A stretch of 64,000 bases of DNA from Siphonodentalium dalli. Its lineage: Eukaryota > Mollusca > Scaphopoda > Gadilida > Siphonodentaliidae. Positions within the stretch are counted from its first letter, which is position 1. Each line of letters begins with the position of its first letter. Of the stretch, positions 1 to 11,399 are shown in pieces. The translations under genes were made by a program, and so were the position numbers. The stretch covers positions 129,475,990 through 129,539,989 of the forward strand of contig CP136067.1 of NCBI GenBank assembly GCA_032622095.1, read 5' to 3'. The notes beneath the pieces are model-generated. The model searched no databases, was not told where the DNA came from, and saw only the letters and a list, made by a program, of their open reading frames with translations.

Positions 1-660
1 CCAGAGGGTGAATTTAGTGACGCTATCCCGCATAGCGGGCTAGCATCACTAAATTCACCCTCTGGGAACCTCATTCTGCTTAGGCCCTCAACTGCTATGG
101 TAGACCTAGAATCAGGTTGAAGTTGGTGATGTTCACCCATTGGGCACCTCGATTATGCATTTTATCTGCTGCAAATTAGGAGATATAGAAACTTCCCAGA
201 AGGAGAAAATAAAAACAATGTTAATTTGATACTGTAGATACTTCCCAGAAGATGAGGCTTAAGCAGAATGAGGTATCCAGATTGTGAATTTGGTGATGCT
301 AGCCCGCTGTGCGGGATAGTATCACTAAATTCACCCTCTGGGGACCTCATTCTGCAAATGACAGGCACGCTATTTGCAGGCTTGCTAACATGGCTGCTCG
401 AAATAATTCCAGGTCTCGATGGTTGGGTGAATAATATCATACCATGAATCTCTACTCTAGCTACACCCAAAGAGATTCAAGCCTTGAAATAGTGTGTCTG
501 TCATTTGCAGAATGAGGTCCCCAGAGGGTGAATTTAGTGATGCTACCCCGCATAGCGGGCTATGTGGGGTAGCGTCACTAAATTACCCTCTGGGGACCTC
601 ATTCTGCAAATGACAGACACCCTATATCAAGGCTTGATGAGATTGCAGTCCAGTCGACTA
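1..660. repeat. Cluster of three palindromic hairpin elements (family H)
   Basis: Three near-copies of a palindromic unit lie at 1-84, 263-355 and 478-636. Each folds as GCAGAATGAGGTCCCC, AGAGGGTGAATTTAGTGATG, a short GC-rich loop with CCCGC/GCGGG, then the reverse complement. Between them is AT-rich linker (around 170-260) that recurs at 28.0, 33.8 and 46.6 kb, so the hairpins belong to a larger composite repeat. No coding capacity is visible. Positions 105-125 match the sequence flanking element A2 at 28.7/33.6 kb, but without that insertion. Confidence 0.8.
478..636. repeat. Best-preserved family H hairpin, 159 bp
   Basis: The arms CAAGCCTTG...GTGTCTGTCATTTGCAG and CTGCAAATGACAGACAC...CAAGGCTTG are reverse complements over almost the whole length, with an asymmetric GC-rich loop near 545-575. 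This is the longest single-copy palindrome of the family in the window, so I take it to approximate the full unit. Confidence 0.8.
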
Positions 661-1119
661 AGTCCACCAGTACAAAACATGCGAACTTTTTTATGTTCCG
701 ACCCGTTCTGACGGGGAACTTTATAACATACAAGGCAAGTAATATATTTTTTTGTTCCTCAATAATCTACTCGACATTAGGGGGTGGTCCCAGCTCAATA
801 TTGCATGCATTGAATTATTTACCCCCTGGAGAAATTCCATGATTGTAAGCGACGCAAAGCAAAATTGCTCACAAAGTCACTTAAATCATGAAATGTCGAG
901 TTGGGATCTAGCTTCACCTGCAGTGAAATACATTTATTGAGGAACAAGTATTAACTGTAAGAAATATATTACCTGCACTGCTTTTTCAGTGTTATAATTC
1001 GAATCGAAATGAAAATCCCAGATTTGCAAGGCCCTGTAATATAATCATATTAAAAAGGGTCGAGGACTGGGCTACGGTATGGGTCCAAAGTAGTGATGTG
1101 CGGTTTTGAAATTTCATTT

Positions 1120-2010
1120 CGGTTTTGGTCTCAGTATGGTTTTTAGCTCACCTGAGACGAAGTCTCCGGTGGAGCTATAGTCATCACTCCTCGTCCGTCC
1201 GTCCATCCGTCAACAATTCTTTGAACATCTTCTTTAGATCAATAGGGCCAATTGGGCTCATATTTGGTGTGGATGTTCCCTAGGTGACTGACATTCAGAT
1301 TTGTTCAAATGAGGTCACCAAGTCAAATAGTTTTGATGTCAGGACCATAACTATTTTTCCACATAGTAATTTTTAAAACGACTTCTTTTCTGAAGTCATC
1401 GGGCCGAATGGGTTCATATTTGATATGAGGGTACCTTGGGTGACTGTGGTTAAGATTTGTTCAAATGAGGTCACTGGGTCAAATGTGGGTGGGGCTACGG
1501 ACATAAATCTGAAGAAATTTTTTTTTTTTAGATTTATCCTATTGCTCAATTTAACCAAAAAAATTAATATATTTTATTTTTAATAAACAATTTTTTTTTA
1601 TTAAATAATTTTTTTTTTTTAAATAAAATAAAAAACAATTAATCAAAATTTTGAAGAACTTATGACATTACATCTTCGGGGGGGGGGGGGGTAGGTACCT
1701 CTGTCAGAGTGTTCTTCCATCCAGTGTTCTGTCCATCCATCCATCAACAATTGTTTTCTTCTCGAGATCTATATGAATTCCCTACCTGTATGTGATTCAC
1801 ATTCAGATTTGTTCAAATAAGTTCATCAGGTCAAATAGGAGGGATGCCAGAGCCATAATGTTTTCCCTCTATAGTAATTCTAACAACTATTACTTCTCAA
1901 GAACCATCAAGTCTAGTTAGCTTATATTTGTGTATGCAGGGTCCTTGGGTGGCATGTTTCGATCTGTTCCAATCTGTTCCAATGGGGTCCTTTTTGGAAA
2001 ATACAAAAAA
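1120..2010. repeat. Degenerate tandem repeat D
   Basis: Repeated units carry the landmarks CTCACCTGAGACGAAGTCTC, CCGTCCATCCGTCAACAAT, TTCATATTTG, CTTGGGTGACTGTG and CAGATTTGTTCAAATGAGGT, roughly 130-140 bp apart. Poly-A/T tracts (1525-1640) and a G-run (1679-1690) split the block. The same order is found at 45.6-46.2 kb and 47.2-47.5 kb, and a longer array at 48.8-49.7 kb. No open frame of note. Confidence 0.7.
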
Positions 2011-3035
2011 AAAAAAAATACAGGACATTATACACTTGATATAAGTGGCGTTACACCCATTTGTTTATGTCAAAATAGCATATACTTAATTATTATACAT
2101 ATATTATATGTCTAAATCAGTTCGCCCTAACATCATACAGGTATAAGCATGTTCCACTGATAGTTGAACCATCGTAGAGTATGACCTACTGGCCGGCAAC
2201 AGTCATGAACAGTCCCCTTGTATGTAAACCTAAGTACGTCTAAAAATAACATCGAATCACGACAGCGTTCGATATCGCTGACAAGCTGACCTGATAATTG
2301 TTGTGCGCTCATCCGATAATCATGAAATGTCCCCACAGGTATCAGTAAAATCTCATATCGCTACATAATTAAATACATTAGGCCTCAGCGCTGACCCAGA
2401 AACAGTGACCACACTAATGCATGGTTGACCACTTTTACAACTTATTGGATAATAGGACACTGTCTGATATACTTTTGGAGTTATCGAACACTACCCGTAA
2501 CGCAAAATATTTTTGCTTGTGTACGGTTGCCTAAATGTTTAACATAACTGCATAATACGCCTTGTTGTTGGGTCTCTATAATGTTGGATCCGGTGGGTCC
2601 GCTGTGGTCGCGACCTTGTGACTGGGCATATATAATAGTCTGGTCGGAAAAGCTACATTTGTGGAATACTAGAACCCTAGAGGCATTTTTTGGGGAAAAG
2701 CATGAAACTAAGTTTTCTAGCATAATTCAAGTATGCTGAATCCAATGAGGGTGCCTGTCGCTGCCTGTGGCCCCATATTTCACCCATAAAATCAACTTAA
2801 AGTCACATACTGTTTTTATTGCCGCGAAAATACAGTAAGTCAATATCGAGACATATATCACACTCGTTATACATATAATCTCATGAACATGGGAATACTT
2901 TGTTATTTGAATCACCCCTCGTGACCTTTCTGTCATAACTATCTCATCATCTGCTATAAATATATGGACAAGTATGTTATTTAATAAATAAATGCTCTTC
3001 ATGAAATCACCCCCGGTTGAAAGTTCTGTGAATCA
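2011..3035. other. Stretch without a recognised gene
   Basis: Only short open frames occur here. A minus-strand frame at 2481-2723 follows a pyrimidine-rich stretch ending in TAG at about 2669, which could be a splice acceptor, but I recognise no domain in it and its phase does not fit the upstream exon at 28.5 kb. I call no gene. Confidence 0.4.
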
Positions 3036-3142
3036 GGATTAAGTTGAAAATATGAGGTTTTTTCACAAATATCTTCTAGACCAGTTCATGCTGTTTGGAA
3101 CTGCTTGAGTAATGTGACTTTATATTGTGTTTTGTATATTAA

Positions 3143-3611
3143 AGGTACTCAACCCGATAAAACTCCTCTCAATTACTATTTCAATGGCTTCGGGGGTCAA
3201 AAATATTTTATTCGAGTCGAGGAAGTCACCCATCAAAGCTCAGATTTGTTAGATATCGATTTTAGAAATCTATTATTTTTCATTATCGGGAATACTATCT
3301 GGCCCAGAACTCAGTCAAAATTGCGTTAAAATTACCACTTGATTTTAGAGTTATTCATCCTTGTCTGTTTGAATAGATTTGGAGTACACATCCAGAGCAG
3401 ATTACGGCAGTTATTAGTACTCATCTCGAGAACATAACAAATTTTAAAAATCAATATCTAATAACTCTGAGCTTTGTTTGATGGGTTCCTCGACTCGAAT
3501 CAAATATTTTTTACCCCCAAAGTCAAAGAAATAGTAATATAGGACCCTCTGATCGGATTGTTGTTGTTGGAATCTGTTGAGATGGGGACCCTCTTTACGG
3601 GTTGAGTACCT
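3143..3611. mobile_element. TTAA-flanked MITE, family M1
   Basis: A 469-bp element with inverted ends AGGTACTCAACCC / GGGTTGAGTACCT, flanked by TTAA at 3139-3142 and 3612-3615. The same place in B2 (36511-36514) and in the right arms of B1 and B2 (near 7731 and 40748) has a single TTAA and no insert, so these are empty sites in the same window. TTAA duplication is characteristic of the piggyBac superfamily; that assignment is inference because no transposase is present. Related copies: 10341-10808 and 50215-50540. Confidence 0.85.
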
Positions 3612-4529
3612 TTAACTGATCATTGGAGCAATTAAATATGCAATTATTGGAACACGGTATAAAATTTCACAAAAAATCACAATTGGGATTTTAGTCATAT
3701 TTCAACAAGAAATGAACAGAACTTTGTAATGTAAGTGAGGCATATCATTACCTATGAATATTCCAACTCATTGGAACCAAAATTCTTACTTTGGCTCAAA
3801 ATGGCCGCCAAAATATGGAAAATGGTAAATATTGCCCCAGCGTGTCCTGCAATCGCTTACAAGTTGTGGTTGATGTATAAAATTGGCTATTCTGCCTCCT
3901 ATACATTGAATACTAACATATATGATGCACCATGGTTAATTGTTACTATTGTTACCACTGACATAACCAAAAATATTGGACTTTTCTCTCAAAAACTTGA
4001 CATAAATATCGGCAAAAATTAACTTTTCAGGTATAGACCATTTTTTCAAGTAAAATGCAACTATCATTGGTAAAATGTAACTGTCTCTGGATTCAAATGT
4101 GTTTATTGTTTTGGTCTATCTTAAATGTGTCACACTACGGTATCTATAGACCAAATTGCTCAAGATGGCTTCCAAAATGGCAACCAAATTTGTAAAAAGT
4201 TTTTTTTTACATATATCCTGAACATTATTCTCTGTGTTATCCGAAAAGGTAGTAAATTGTGACTCACTTGGTTATTATACGTGTTAGTTAATTAACTGAC
4301 AACTATATGTTATATTCTGGTTGTCCCAGTTCCGTATGGGGCATGACAAATTCATTTTAAAGTATGGAATTTTGACAAGAACCTCTTTTGTGATTCTGGC
4401 CATATTATTGAATGGAAATGGGCAGAACTTTGAGACGGAACCGAGATGAACCATAATCTGTGGCTATTCTGGTCCATTATGGTAACAAAAAATATCAACT
4501 GGATGCAGGGTGGATGCCAAGATGGTAGT

Positions 4530-5944
4530 CAGGGAGTTACTCTATGATCATAGTTGAGGTGAATAGGTATACAGGGAGTTATTGTATGTCATGGATGATG
4601 TGAATAGGTATACAATGAGTGACTATATGGTTATGTGTGAGGTTGTCCATTGTAAGATGTATAGGTATACAGGGAGATGTCATGGTCATGTGTGAGGTGA
4701 ATCGGTATGAATGGAGTGACTGTATGTTGTATGGTTGTGTATATCCAGTACGGGTGCACCCGATGTGCCTGTATGGACATTGATGTGGTGTATGAATATA
4801 GTTACATGGTCATCTATGTGTTGATTATGTATATATGGAGTGACTGTAAGGTCATGGGTGGGATGTACATGTGTTGTCTGTATGATCATGGATGGGGTGT
4901 GTGGATAAATAGGGAGTTATTTTATGGTTACGGGTAATGTGTATAGGTATACATGGAATGACTGTACGGTCATGATTGAAGTGTATATGCATACCTGGAG
5001 TAAGCTGGGTGGACATTATCGAGCGTGTGGGTATATAGGGAGTGTCCTTGTGGTATATATTTATATATCTCGTGGATGTATTATCATTGGTGGGTGTATA
5101 GGGATTAGCTGTATGATCATGGATGGCGTGTATGATTATACAGTGAGTTGCTGAATTGTCATGTGTGAGGTGTATATGCAAGTATGGAAGGTATGAGTGG
5201 TCGTGTGAGCAGGTCTTTTGTATATCTGGAAGGGCTGAATGGCCGTTGGTGAGGTGTATATGTATACCTGGAGTGACTCTATGGTCTAGGGTGGGCTGCA
5301 TATGTATATATCGAGTGGTTATATGACTATGTGTGTCGAATAGGTATACATGTAGTGACTGTATGGTCAATGGTGATATGAGTACATGTAGGTATACAAG
5401 GAGTGACTGTATAATCATAAATGTAATGAATATCTATACAGGCAGTGACTAAATGGTCAGGTGTATGAGTATACCTGGTGTTCCTGCTTGGTGATTCGTG
5501 GCGGTATGCTCATGTGTAGGTTATACGGGTATACACACGTGTTGCTATATGGTCATGGGCGAGGGGTATGTGTATATAGCGAGTGGCTATATGGCCATGG
5601 GTGAGGTGCATATGCATACATGGAGTGACTTTTCTGACATAGATGGGGTGTATTAGTATATCTTGTGTCGCTATTCGGCTATGGTGCGACACATATGGAT
5701 ACATGGAGTGACATGGCCAATGGTGAGGTGAATATGTATACAATGATTGACCATGATCATGTATGAATGTTTTAAATAGGTACACACGGGGTGACTATAT
5801 GGACATATGTCAGGTGAACGAGTATACCAGGTGGCATGGGTGATGGTATGTGTATGAAGCGAGTGGCTATATGGCCATTGGTGAGGTGCATATGTATACC
5901 TGGAGTGACTATGGTCATTGTTGTGGTGTTGATGTATATATTGA
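4530..5944 (+). repeat. Minisatellite inside B1
   Basis: Imperfect units of about 40-60 bp are built on GTATACATGGAGTGACTGTA, TGGTCATG and GTGAGGTG. The array continues after the LINE-tail insertions at 7499-7640. The homologous array in B2 spans 37430-39110 and is inverted in 39180-39830. Long open frames on both strands here are by-products of the repeat. Confidence 0.85.
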
Positions 5945-6644
5945 ACTAGAAGGTGACCCGACTTCGTCCGGGCTTTGACCTTGAATTGTCCGTTTTGAAG
6001 GTCAAGTGGGGTCACGATTTGACCAGTCCAAAACACTGCCCGGACAAAAGTACCCGACAAACGTGCCCGTCGAAATCCATCCGGTTTTACCCGATTTGAC
6101 CTTCAATTGATCATTTTGAAGGTCGAGGTCAGGTCGGGTTCCAAAACACTCAGTGGACAAAAGTAACCCTATGTATCAACTTTCGTGGAAATCCCATCAA
6201 AATTTGCGATTTGACCTTGAATTGACCAGATTTCAAGGTCAAGGTCATACGGGCAAATTAATATGCTTATGAGACTCCCCATACGAAAGTACCCCCACAT
6301 ACCAAGTTTCTTCAAAATCCCGTGATATTCGGGCGTTTGACCTTCAAATGACCCGATTTCAAGGTCACGTCGCACGGGCAAATTAATAGGCATATGGCAC
6401 TGCCCGGCCGAAAGTACCCCCACATACCAAGTTTCATCGAAATCCCGTGATAATCGTGCGTTTGACCTTGAAATGACCCGATTTCAAGGTCACGTCGCAC
6501 GGGCAAATTAATACGCCTATGTCACACCCCGGGCGAAAATACCCCGACGTACCAAGTTTCATCGAAATCGGCTCGGCCGTTTTCGAGTCCATTGGAAAAC
6601 AGACAGACACACACACAGACAGATCTTCCAAAATATATAATAGA
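5945..6644 (+). repeat. LINE-tail-like (RTE/SINE type) repeat, copy 1
   Basis: Begins CTAGAAGGTGACCCGACTTC and ends with AAGTTTCATCGAAATCGGCT, an ACAGACAGACACACACAC tract and AATATATAATAGA. In between are ~120-bp units with TTGACCTTGAAATGACCCG and CACGTCGCACGGGCAAATTA. The 'TTTCAT-GAAATCGG-CC-TTTTCGAG' terminus resembles 3' ends of RTE-type non-LTR elements as I remember them; class is inference. Confidence 0.6.
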
Positions 6645-7498
6645 CTAGAAGGTGACCCGACTTCGTCCGGGCTTAATTTGACCTTGAGTTGTCTATTTTG
6701 AAGGCCAAGGTCAAGTGGGGTCACGATTTGACCTTTCCAAAATACTGCCCGAACAAAAGTACCCGTCGAAATCCATCCGGTTTTACCCGATTTGACCTTG
6801 AATTGATCATTTTGAAGGTCAAGGTCAGGTCGGGGTCACGATTTGACTCGTCCAAAACACCCAGTGGACAAAAGTAACCCTATGTATAAAATTTCGTCGA
6901 AATGCCATCAAAATTGACGATTTGATCTTGAATTGACCCGATTTCAATGTCAAGGTCACATCGCACGGGCAAATGAATATGCTTATGAGACTCCCCATAC
7001 GAAAGTATCCCCACATACGAAGTTTCATCGAAATCCCGTGATATTCGGGCGTTTGACCTTGAAATGACCCGATTTCAAGACCAAGGTCACGTCGCACGGG
7101 CAAATTAATATGCTTATGAGACTCCCCATACAAAAGTACCCCCACATACCAAGTTTCATCGAAATCATGTGATATTCGGGCGTTTGACCTTGAAATGACC
7201 CGATTTCAAGGTCACGTCGCACGGGCAAATTAATAGCTTTATGCCACTCCCCGGCCGTAAATACACCCACATACCAAGTTTCATCGAAATCCCGTGATAT
7301 TCGGGCGTTTGACCTTGAAATGACCCGATTTCAAGGTCACGTCGCACGGGCAAATTAATAGGCCCATGTCACTCCCCGGCCGAAAATACCCAAACATACC
7401 AAGTTTCATCGAAATCGGCTTGGCCGTTTTCGAGTCCATCGATCACAGACAGACACACACACAGACACACACACAGATCTTCCAAAATATATAATAGA
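6645..7498 (+). repeat. LINE-tail-like repeat, copy 2, head-to-tail with copy 1
   Basis: Same start (CTAGAAGGTGACCCGACTTC) and same end as the preceding copy, but with more internal ~125-bp units. It abuts copy 1 directly at the AATATATAATAGA junction. B2 lacks both (compare 38840-38870, where TGTATATATTGA runs straight into TTGTCTATTTGACC), so the pair entered B1 after the B family spread. Confidence 0.7.
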
Positions 7499-8159
7499 TG
7501 TCTATTTGACCATCTGTGTGGAGAATATGTAAACAGGGGATTACCGTATGGCCAATCGTGAGGTGAATGCATGGGTATACACGGAGTGACTATATGGTTA
7601 TGGGTCATGTTTAGGAGTATACCCACACACACGACCACTTATACCTTCCGTACTTGTATATACACCTCACACATGACAATTCAGCAACTCACTGTATACT
7701 GTATTCATACACGCCGCTCCAATGATCAGTTAATATACAAAACACAAAATAAAGTCATATTACTCAACCAGTTCCAAACAATATGAACTGATCTAGAAGA
7801 TATTTGTGAAAAAACGTCATATTTTCAACTTCCGGCGCCCATTTTGGCGCCCATCTTGGAGGGTGAGTTTCAATTTTGCGCCAAAAAAGTGTCATTATGC
7901 CTTAGCTTCACGAAAATACATACAGTTGTATACATTTTACTAGATTTTCCCGCTATAATTTGCATAAAACTGAGTTAGGGTCTGATCTGAAAAATGGCGG
8001 CCAGGATGGACGCCATCTTGTCTGAAGTCTACACGGCCACTTTTTTTTCTTATTAACATTGCTTAAAAGTTGAAGGACATAATAAGGAACAAAATGAGTG
8101 GGGTGAAGTTAAGTCCCATGTGGCGGGTGCAAGGGCGCCCCTATTGGCTCCCGGACTGA

Positions 8160-9261
8160 TACAAGGCGGCTTTGAACGTTCCGCGAGGAGTATATAAGTT
8201 TGAGTATGTTCAAGGCCAGTTACGTGATTTCATATGACGTTGTACGGTGCCGTATCAACAACCCCCCAGCGAAGAAAACACGAAGATTTTAAAAGCCTTT
8301 TATTGAACCCTATGTTCATCCAATCGGGCGACAGGCAGTCTATTCGTGTTCGGCACCTTCGAATTATGGTAAAAAAGTTGGTTTGACACTTTTCCGCGGA
8401 AATGCTTCTAGAAATGTCTTTTCTGAGAATTACGACTAGACTATAATATTATGATCATTTTCAACGCACTTGTGGTGCATTATGTTAATAAAATTAGCCC
8501 AGAAATATGGACTTACTTGATATTTTCAATTTATTATTTATTATTCCTTTATTTGATATACTGTATACTGATTGCATGTACCATACTTACGCGGTCTCTC
8601 ATGAAACGATAATTCGTTCTACCTTCTATGTCGTATATTGGTAAACACACAATTATATAGCTACAAGAAAACCATAGTCAGAAATGGTAACGCCACCAAG
8701 ATCATATTATTAGCCATAAATATAAATCATAATATAAAATATATTGGTTACACGAATGGACCGCCTCAGAATTCCGTTAAGACAAGTAATTCTTCAAATT
8801 ATTACAATGAACTACGGCTTATAAATTACTGCAGGTTTCTCATTCGCCACACCAGAATGCTTCTAAATGCGGATCAAAGCTAAGAGTGCATGGCACAGCC
8901 ATTGTTCATAGACATTTTACAGATAGCGAGAATGATGCATGCTGGGAACGAAAGTATCCACAGCAAAGCCATGTGCTTACGGAGGCATGCGTTTATTATA
9001 GGGGATTTATGGTGGGCCTATAAAACTAATTATAACTTTGTTATCTGTCATAGTTTATGCGTGAAATTTTAAACATATATACCATGGACATCAGTCTGGA
9101 GTAAACTACATACCCACATATAAAAAATAGTATCAGTATGAATCTGAGTGTATGTTTACATAGACTGCATGGACATATACCCCTTCCAGAATGTTGAAAA
9201 ACATTTTCAGTTGCTCATCGTATTTTTATAGACGAAATAGTCCGAAATTTCAGAAAATTGC
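8160..9261. other. Stretch without a recognised gene
   Basis: AT-rich and apparently low-copy within the window. One ~60-bp segment at 8725-8785 (TATAAAATATATTGGTT followed by CTCAGAATTCCGTTAA) recurs in the same orientation at 10070-10125. Short open frames here show no domain I recognise. Confidence 0.5.
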
Positions 9262-9963
9262 GCTAACTGCTCAATGTTTTAATGTGTTACAAAACGTCTG
9301 ATAAAAATAGTTCTATCGGGAATATTCACACCATTTTTTTTCAGAGAACATAGAGTAAACATAGTCCTATCGGGATATCGTAAAGGAGATTAATTAAAAC
9401 CCTCAGACTGCCGAAACTGACGACATTAAATTCGCTTTTTCGTGTCCCACGGAAATGAAACTTGTCTGTCCATTGATCACGTTATTTATTTGACATAGTA
9501 TTTTTTTTCCTATTGTATTTGAACACTTGTTGCACGTGCAGGCTGCACGATCATAATAACTTCAACCGATAAGCGCAGACTGATACCCGCGCAACAGTTT
9601 GTCTCAAATAAATTGTTATCAAAACGCAGGTTTATGGCCGCGGACATAAGCCGATTAAGTGTAATGTAATTTATCCATGAACTTGACTGAAAAATTGTGA
9701 TTCTATCACCATTAGCCACGAAAATGGGACCTCTAAACAGGCAAGTTTGATTTTAGGGGGACACGAACAAGCGAATTTATTGTCGGCAGTTTCGGCAGTC
9801 TGAGGGTTAATTAATCCCGAATTAAACGGAACTACTTTACGATAGTCCGATAGGACTATGTTTACTCTATGCATGTTCTCTGAAAAAATAGTGTGAATAT
9901 TCCAGATAGAACTCTTTTTATCAGACGTTGTGTAACACCTTAAAACATTGAGCATTTACAGCG
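9262..9963. repeat. Palindromic element with TTAA-bounded core
   Basis: The arms GCGCTAACTGCTCAATGTTT (9262) and its inverse AAACATTGAGCATTTACAGCGC (ending 9963) continue inward through TCTGATAAAAA, AGAGTAAACATAGTCC and TATCG. Inside is a second palindrome, about 9400-9806, with ends CCCTCAGACTGCCGAAACTG next to TTAA/TTAATTAA. Either a TTAA MITE sits in the centre of a foldback, or the whole is one compound foldback. Confidence 0.65.
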
Positions 9964-10336
9964 CAAACCGAAATGTGTTGTCTTGCAAGATATCCCACCG
10001 CTTTAGCTAAATTTACCTTCCTACAATATCCATAAAGAGGATCATATATTATATACCCACGGTTTTAATTATAGAATATAAAATATATTGGTTTCGCGAA
10101 TGACCAACTCAGAATTCCGTTAAAATAACAATAACAACCAGCACCTATAACGAACCGTTTTACTGGACTTGGCCTACTGGTCGCGTAGTTCCGACTTTTA
10201 AATAAACGGAATTTCCAACTCTATAAATAAAAGCCCCACAAGAATACATTCGCCCTGTCCACCACGCAATATCAAAATCTCAGCAGCTAGATACACCACA
10301 GGTGGCGTAATAATATTTGCAGCGGAGAACTCTTAA
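9964..10336. other. Stretch without a recognised gene
   Basis: Contains the second copy of the short direct repeat seen at 8725-8785. Nothing else recognised. Confidence 0.5.
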
Positions 10337-10340
10337 TTAA

Positions 10341-10808
10341 GGGTGCTCGGTCCGATCGGGGGACCCTGTATTGCTATTTCCTTGGTTTTGGGTGTGGGGT
10401 GTTTGGTTCGGGTCGGGGAGCCCGCCGGTCGGGGTTAGGAGGGGTTGGGTGTCGGTATTTGGGGTCTGTTAATTTTCGGGGATCTCCCGGGAGTTGGTGG
10501 TTTCGCGTGGTCGGGGCGGGCGGGCTGCGGGTGTGGGATGGATGTCTCTGGAATCGAGTGATTATTATTGTTAATGGTAGGCACTTGGTTTTGGAGTTGT
10601 CCGTCTTGTGCCCGCGATTTGTTCGCTTGGATCGGGTGGTTCTGCTGGCTTGTGGGGGGGGGGTCTCCGAGGGTTGGTGGACTTGGGGAATCGATAGCTG
10701 ATCGTTCTGGGCTTTGATGGGTGTGTTCCTCGACTCGAGTCGGATACCCCCCCCCCCCCCCCGGGCCGGGGGTGGTGTTGCGGGGACATCTGATCGGATT
10801 GAGTACCT
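10341..10808 (+). mobile_element. M1-family TTAA MITE, A-to-G hypermutated
   Basis: TTAA at 10337-10340 and 10809-10812 bounds 468 bp, one base from the length of the 3143-3611 copy. The right end reads GATCGGATTGAGTACCT as in the other copies. The left end reads GGGTGCTCGGTCCGATCGGG where the family end is AGGTACTCAATCCGATCAGA: every change is A to G. The pattern continues inward: A is under a tenth of the bases in roughly the first 200 bp while T stays common. A few T-to-C changes occur in the C-run near 10746-10763. The open frame at 10399-10701 is a consequence of losing A-containing stop codons and is not a gene. Confidence 0.8.
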
Positions 10809-10812
10809 TTAA

Positions 10813-11300
10813 TATATAAACACAATGTTACAAGTAATTGGTCTGTTAATTGCGTTGTTGGGCAGATTCGGTCTGGATTTCGCGCCTGGTGTGGTGCCCA
10901 TAACCGGCAGTGCACGGCCGGTGCTTCCGGGTGTGGGGGTGATTCCGGGTGCGGAACTTTTTCGGAATGTTTTCGGATTATTTTTGTTTTTCGAAACCAT
11001 TCATGTACATTGTTGCTGCTATACCTATTAATACCAGAATATAAACACTAGCAAATTTTGGATCATATCATTAATAGAATTTACAAAAAGCCTCAATTGA
11101 TATAAACTAGAAATACGTGTGCTGTCAGGCGTAGCATTTTGTTACCAAAGTGACATATACTTAAGTATGGGATATTATACTTGGATCAATATTTGCTATA
11201 GTTTTGGCATACTGGGGTTTGGGGGAATGATAGTTTACTTCTATTTTGTCTTGATTTTTGCAGATAATACGACATCTTCGGATTATATGCAATATCGAGT
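10813..11300. other. Stretch without a recognised gene
   Basis: 10840-10980 is unusually G/C-rich for the window and may continue the composition shift of the preceding element. The rest is AT-rich with nothing recognised. Confidence 0.4.
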
Positions 11301-11304
11301 GGGG

Positions 11305-11393
11305 TACCTGGAGGGTGGATTTAGTCATGCTAGCCTGCGTTGTGGGATAGCGTCGCTGAACTTGCCCTCTGGGGATCTCATTCTGCAAATACC
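11305..11393. repeat. Diverged family H hairpin
   Basis: GGAGGGTGGATTTAGTCATG ... GTCGCTGAACTTGCCCTCTG matches the H hairpin arms with several substitutions, followed by GGGGATCTCATTCTGCAAAT. It lies directly upstream of the LINE 5' region. Confidence 0.7.
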
Positions 11394-11399
11394 ATGCAT

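Larger units (their letters stand above)
3043..8159 (+). mobile_element. Large foldback element B1, left end truncated
   Basis: The left part (3043-4540) matches B2 from about 36417 onward, and the right end (7720-8159) matches the right end of B2 (40740-41050) in the same orientation. Left and right ends are inverted copies of each other. The outer ~330 bp of the left arm is missing, and most of the right inner arm is deleted. Arms carry CCAAGATGG-type motifs and a conserved 'AGTGGGGTGAAGTTAAGTCC' tract near the terminus. Inserted into it are a TTAA MITE (3143-3611) and two LINE-tail-like repeats (5945-7498), each absent from B2. A ~95-codon frame at 3735-4022 is matched in B2 at 36663-36962. 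No transposase recognised. Confidence 0.7.

Noticed and set aside
1-660. Transcription terminators (GC stems)
   Set aside because: The hairpins are dispersed repeats in a eukaryotic genome and are not placed after genes.
2481-2723. Third exon of the PAN-like gene
   Set aside because: Its best acceptor would need a phase that exon 28295-28563 does not supply, and no domain is visible.
4686-5418. His/Thr/Ile-rich frames up to 188 codons on the minus strand
   Set aside because: Direct translation of the minisatellite; both strands are open and the sequence is repetitive.
10399-10701. 100-codon open frame on the plus strand
   Set aside because: Arises because A-to-G change removed stop codons in a MITE; the protein is low-complexity Gly/Arg/Val/Trp.
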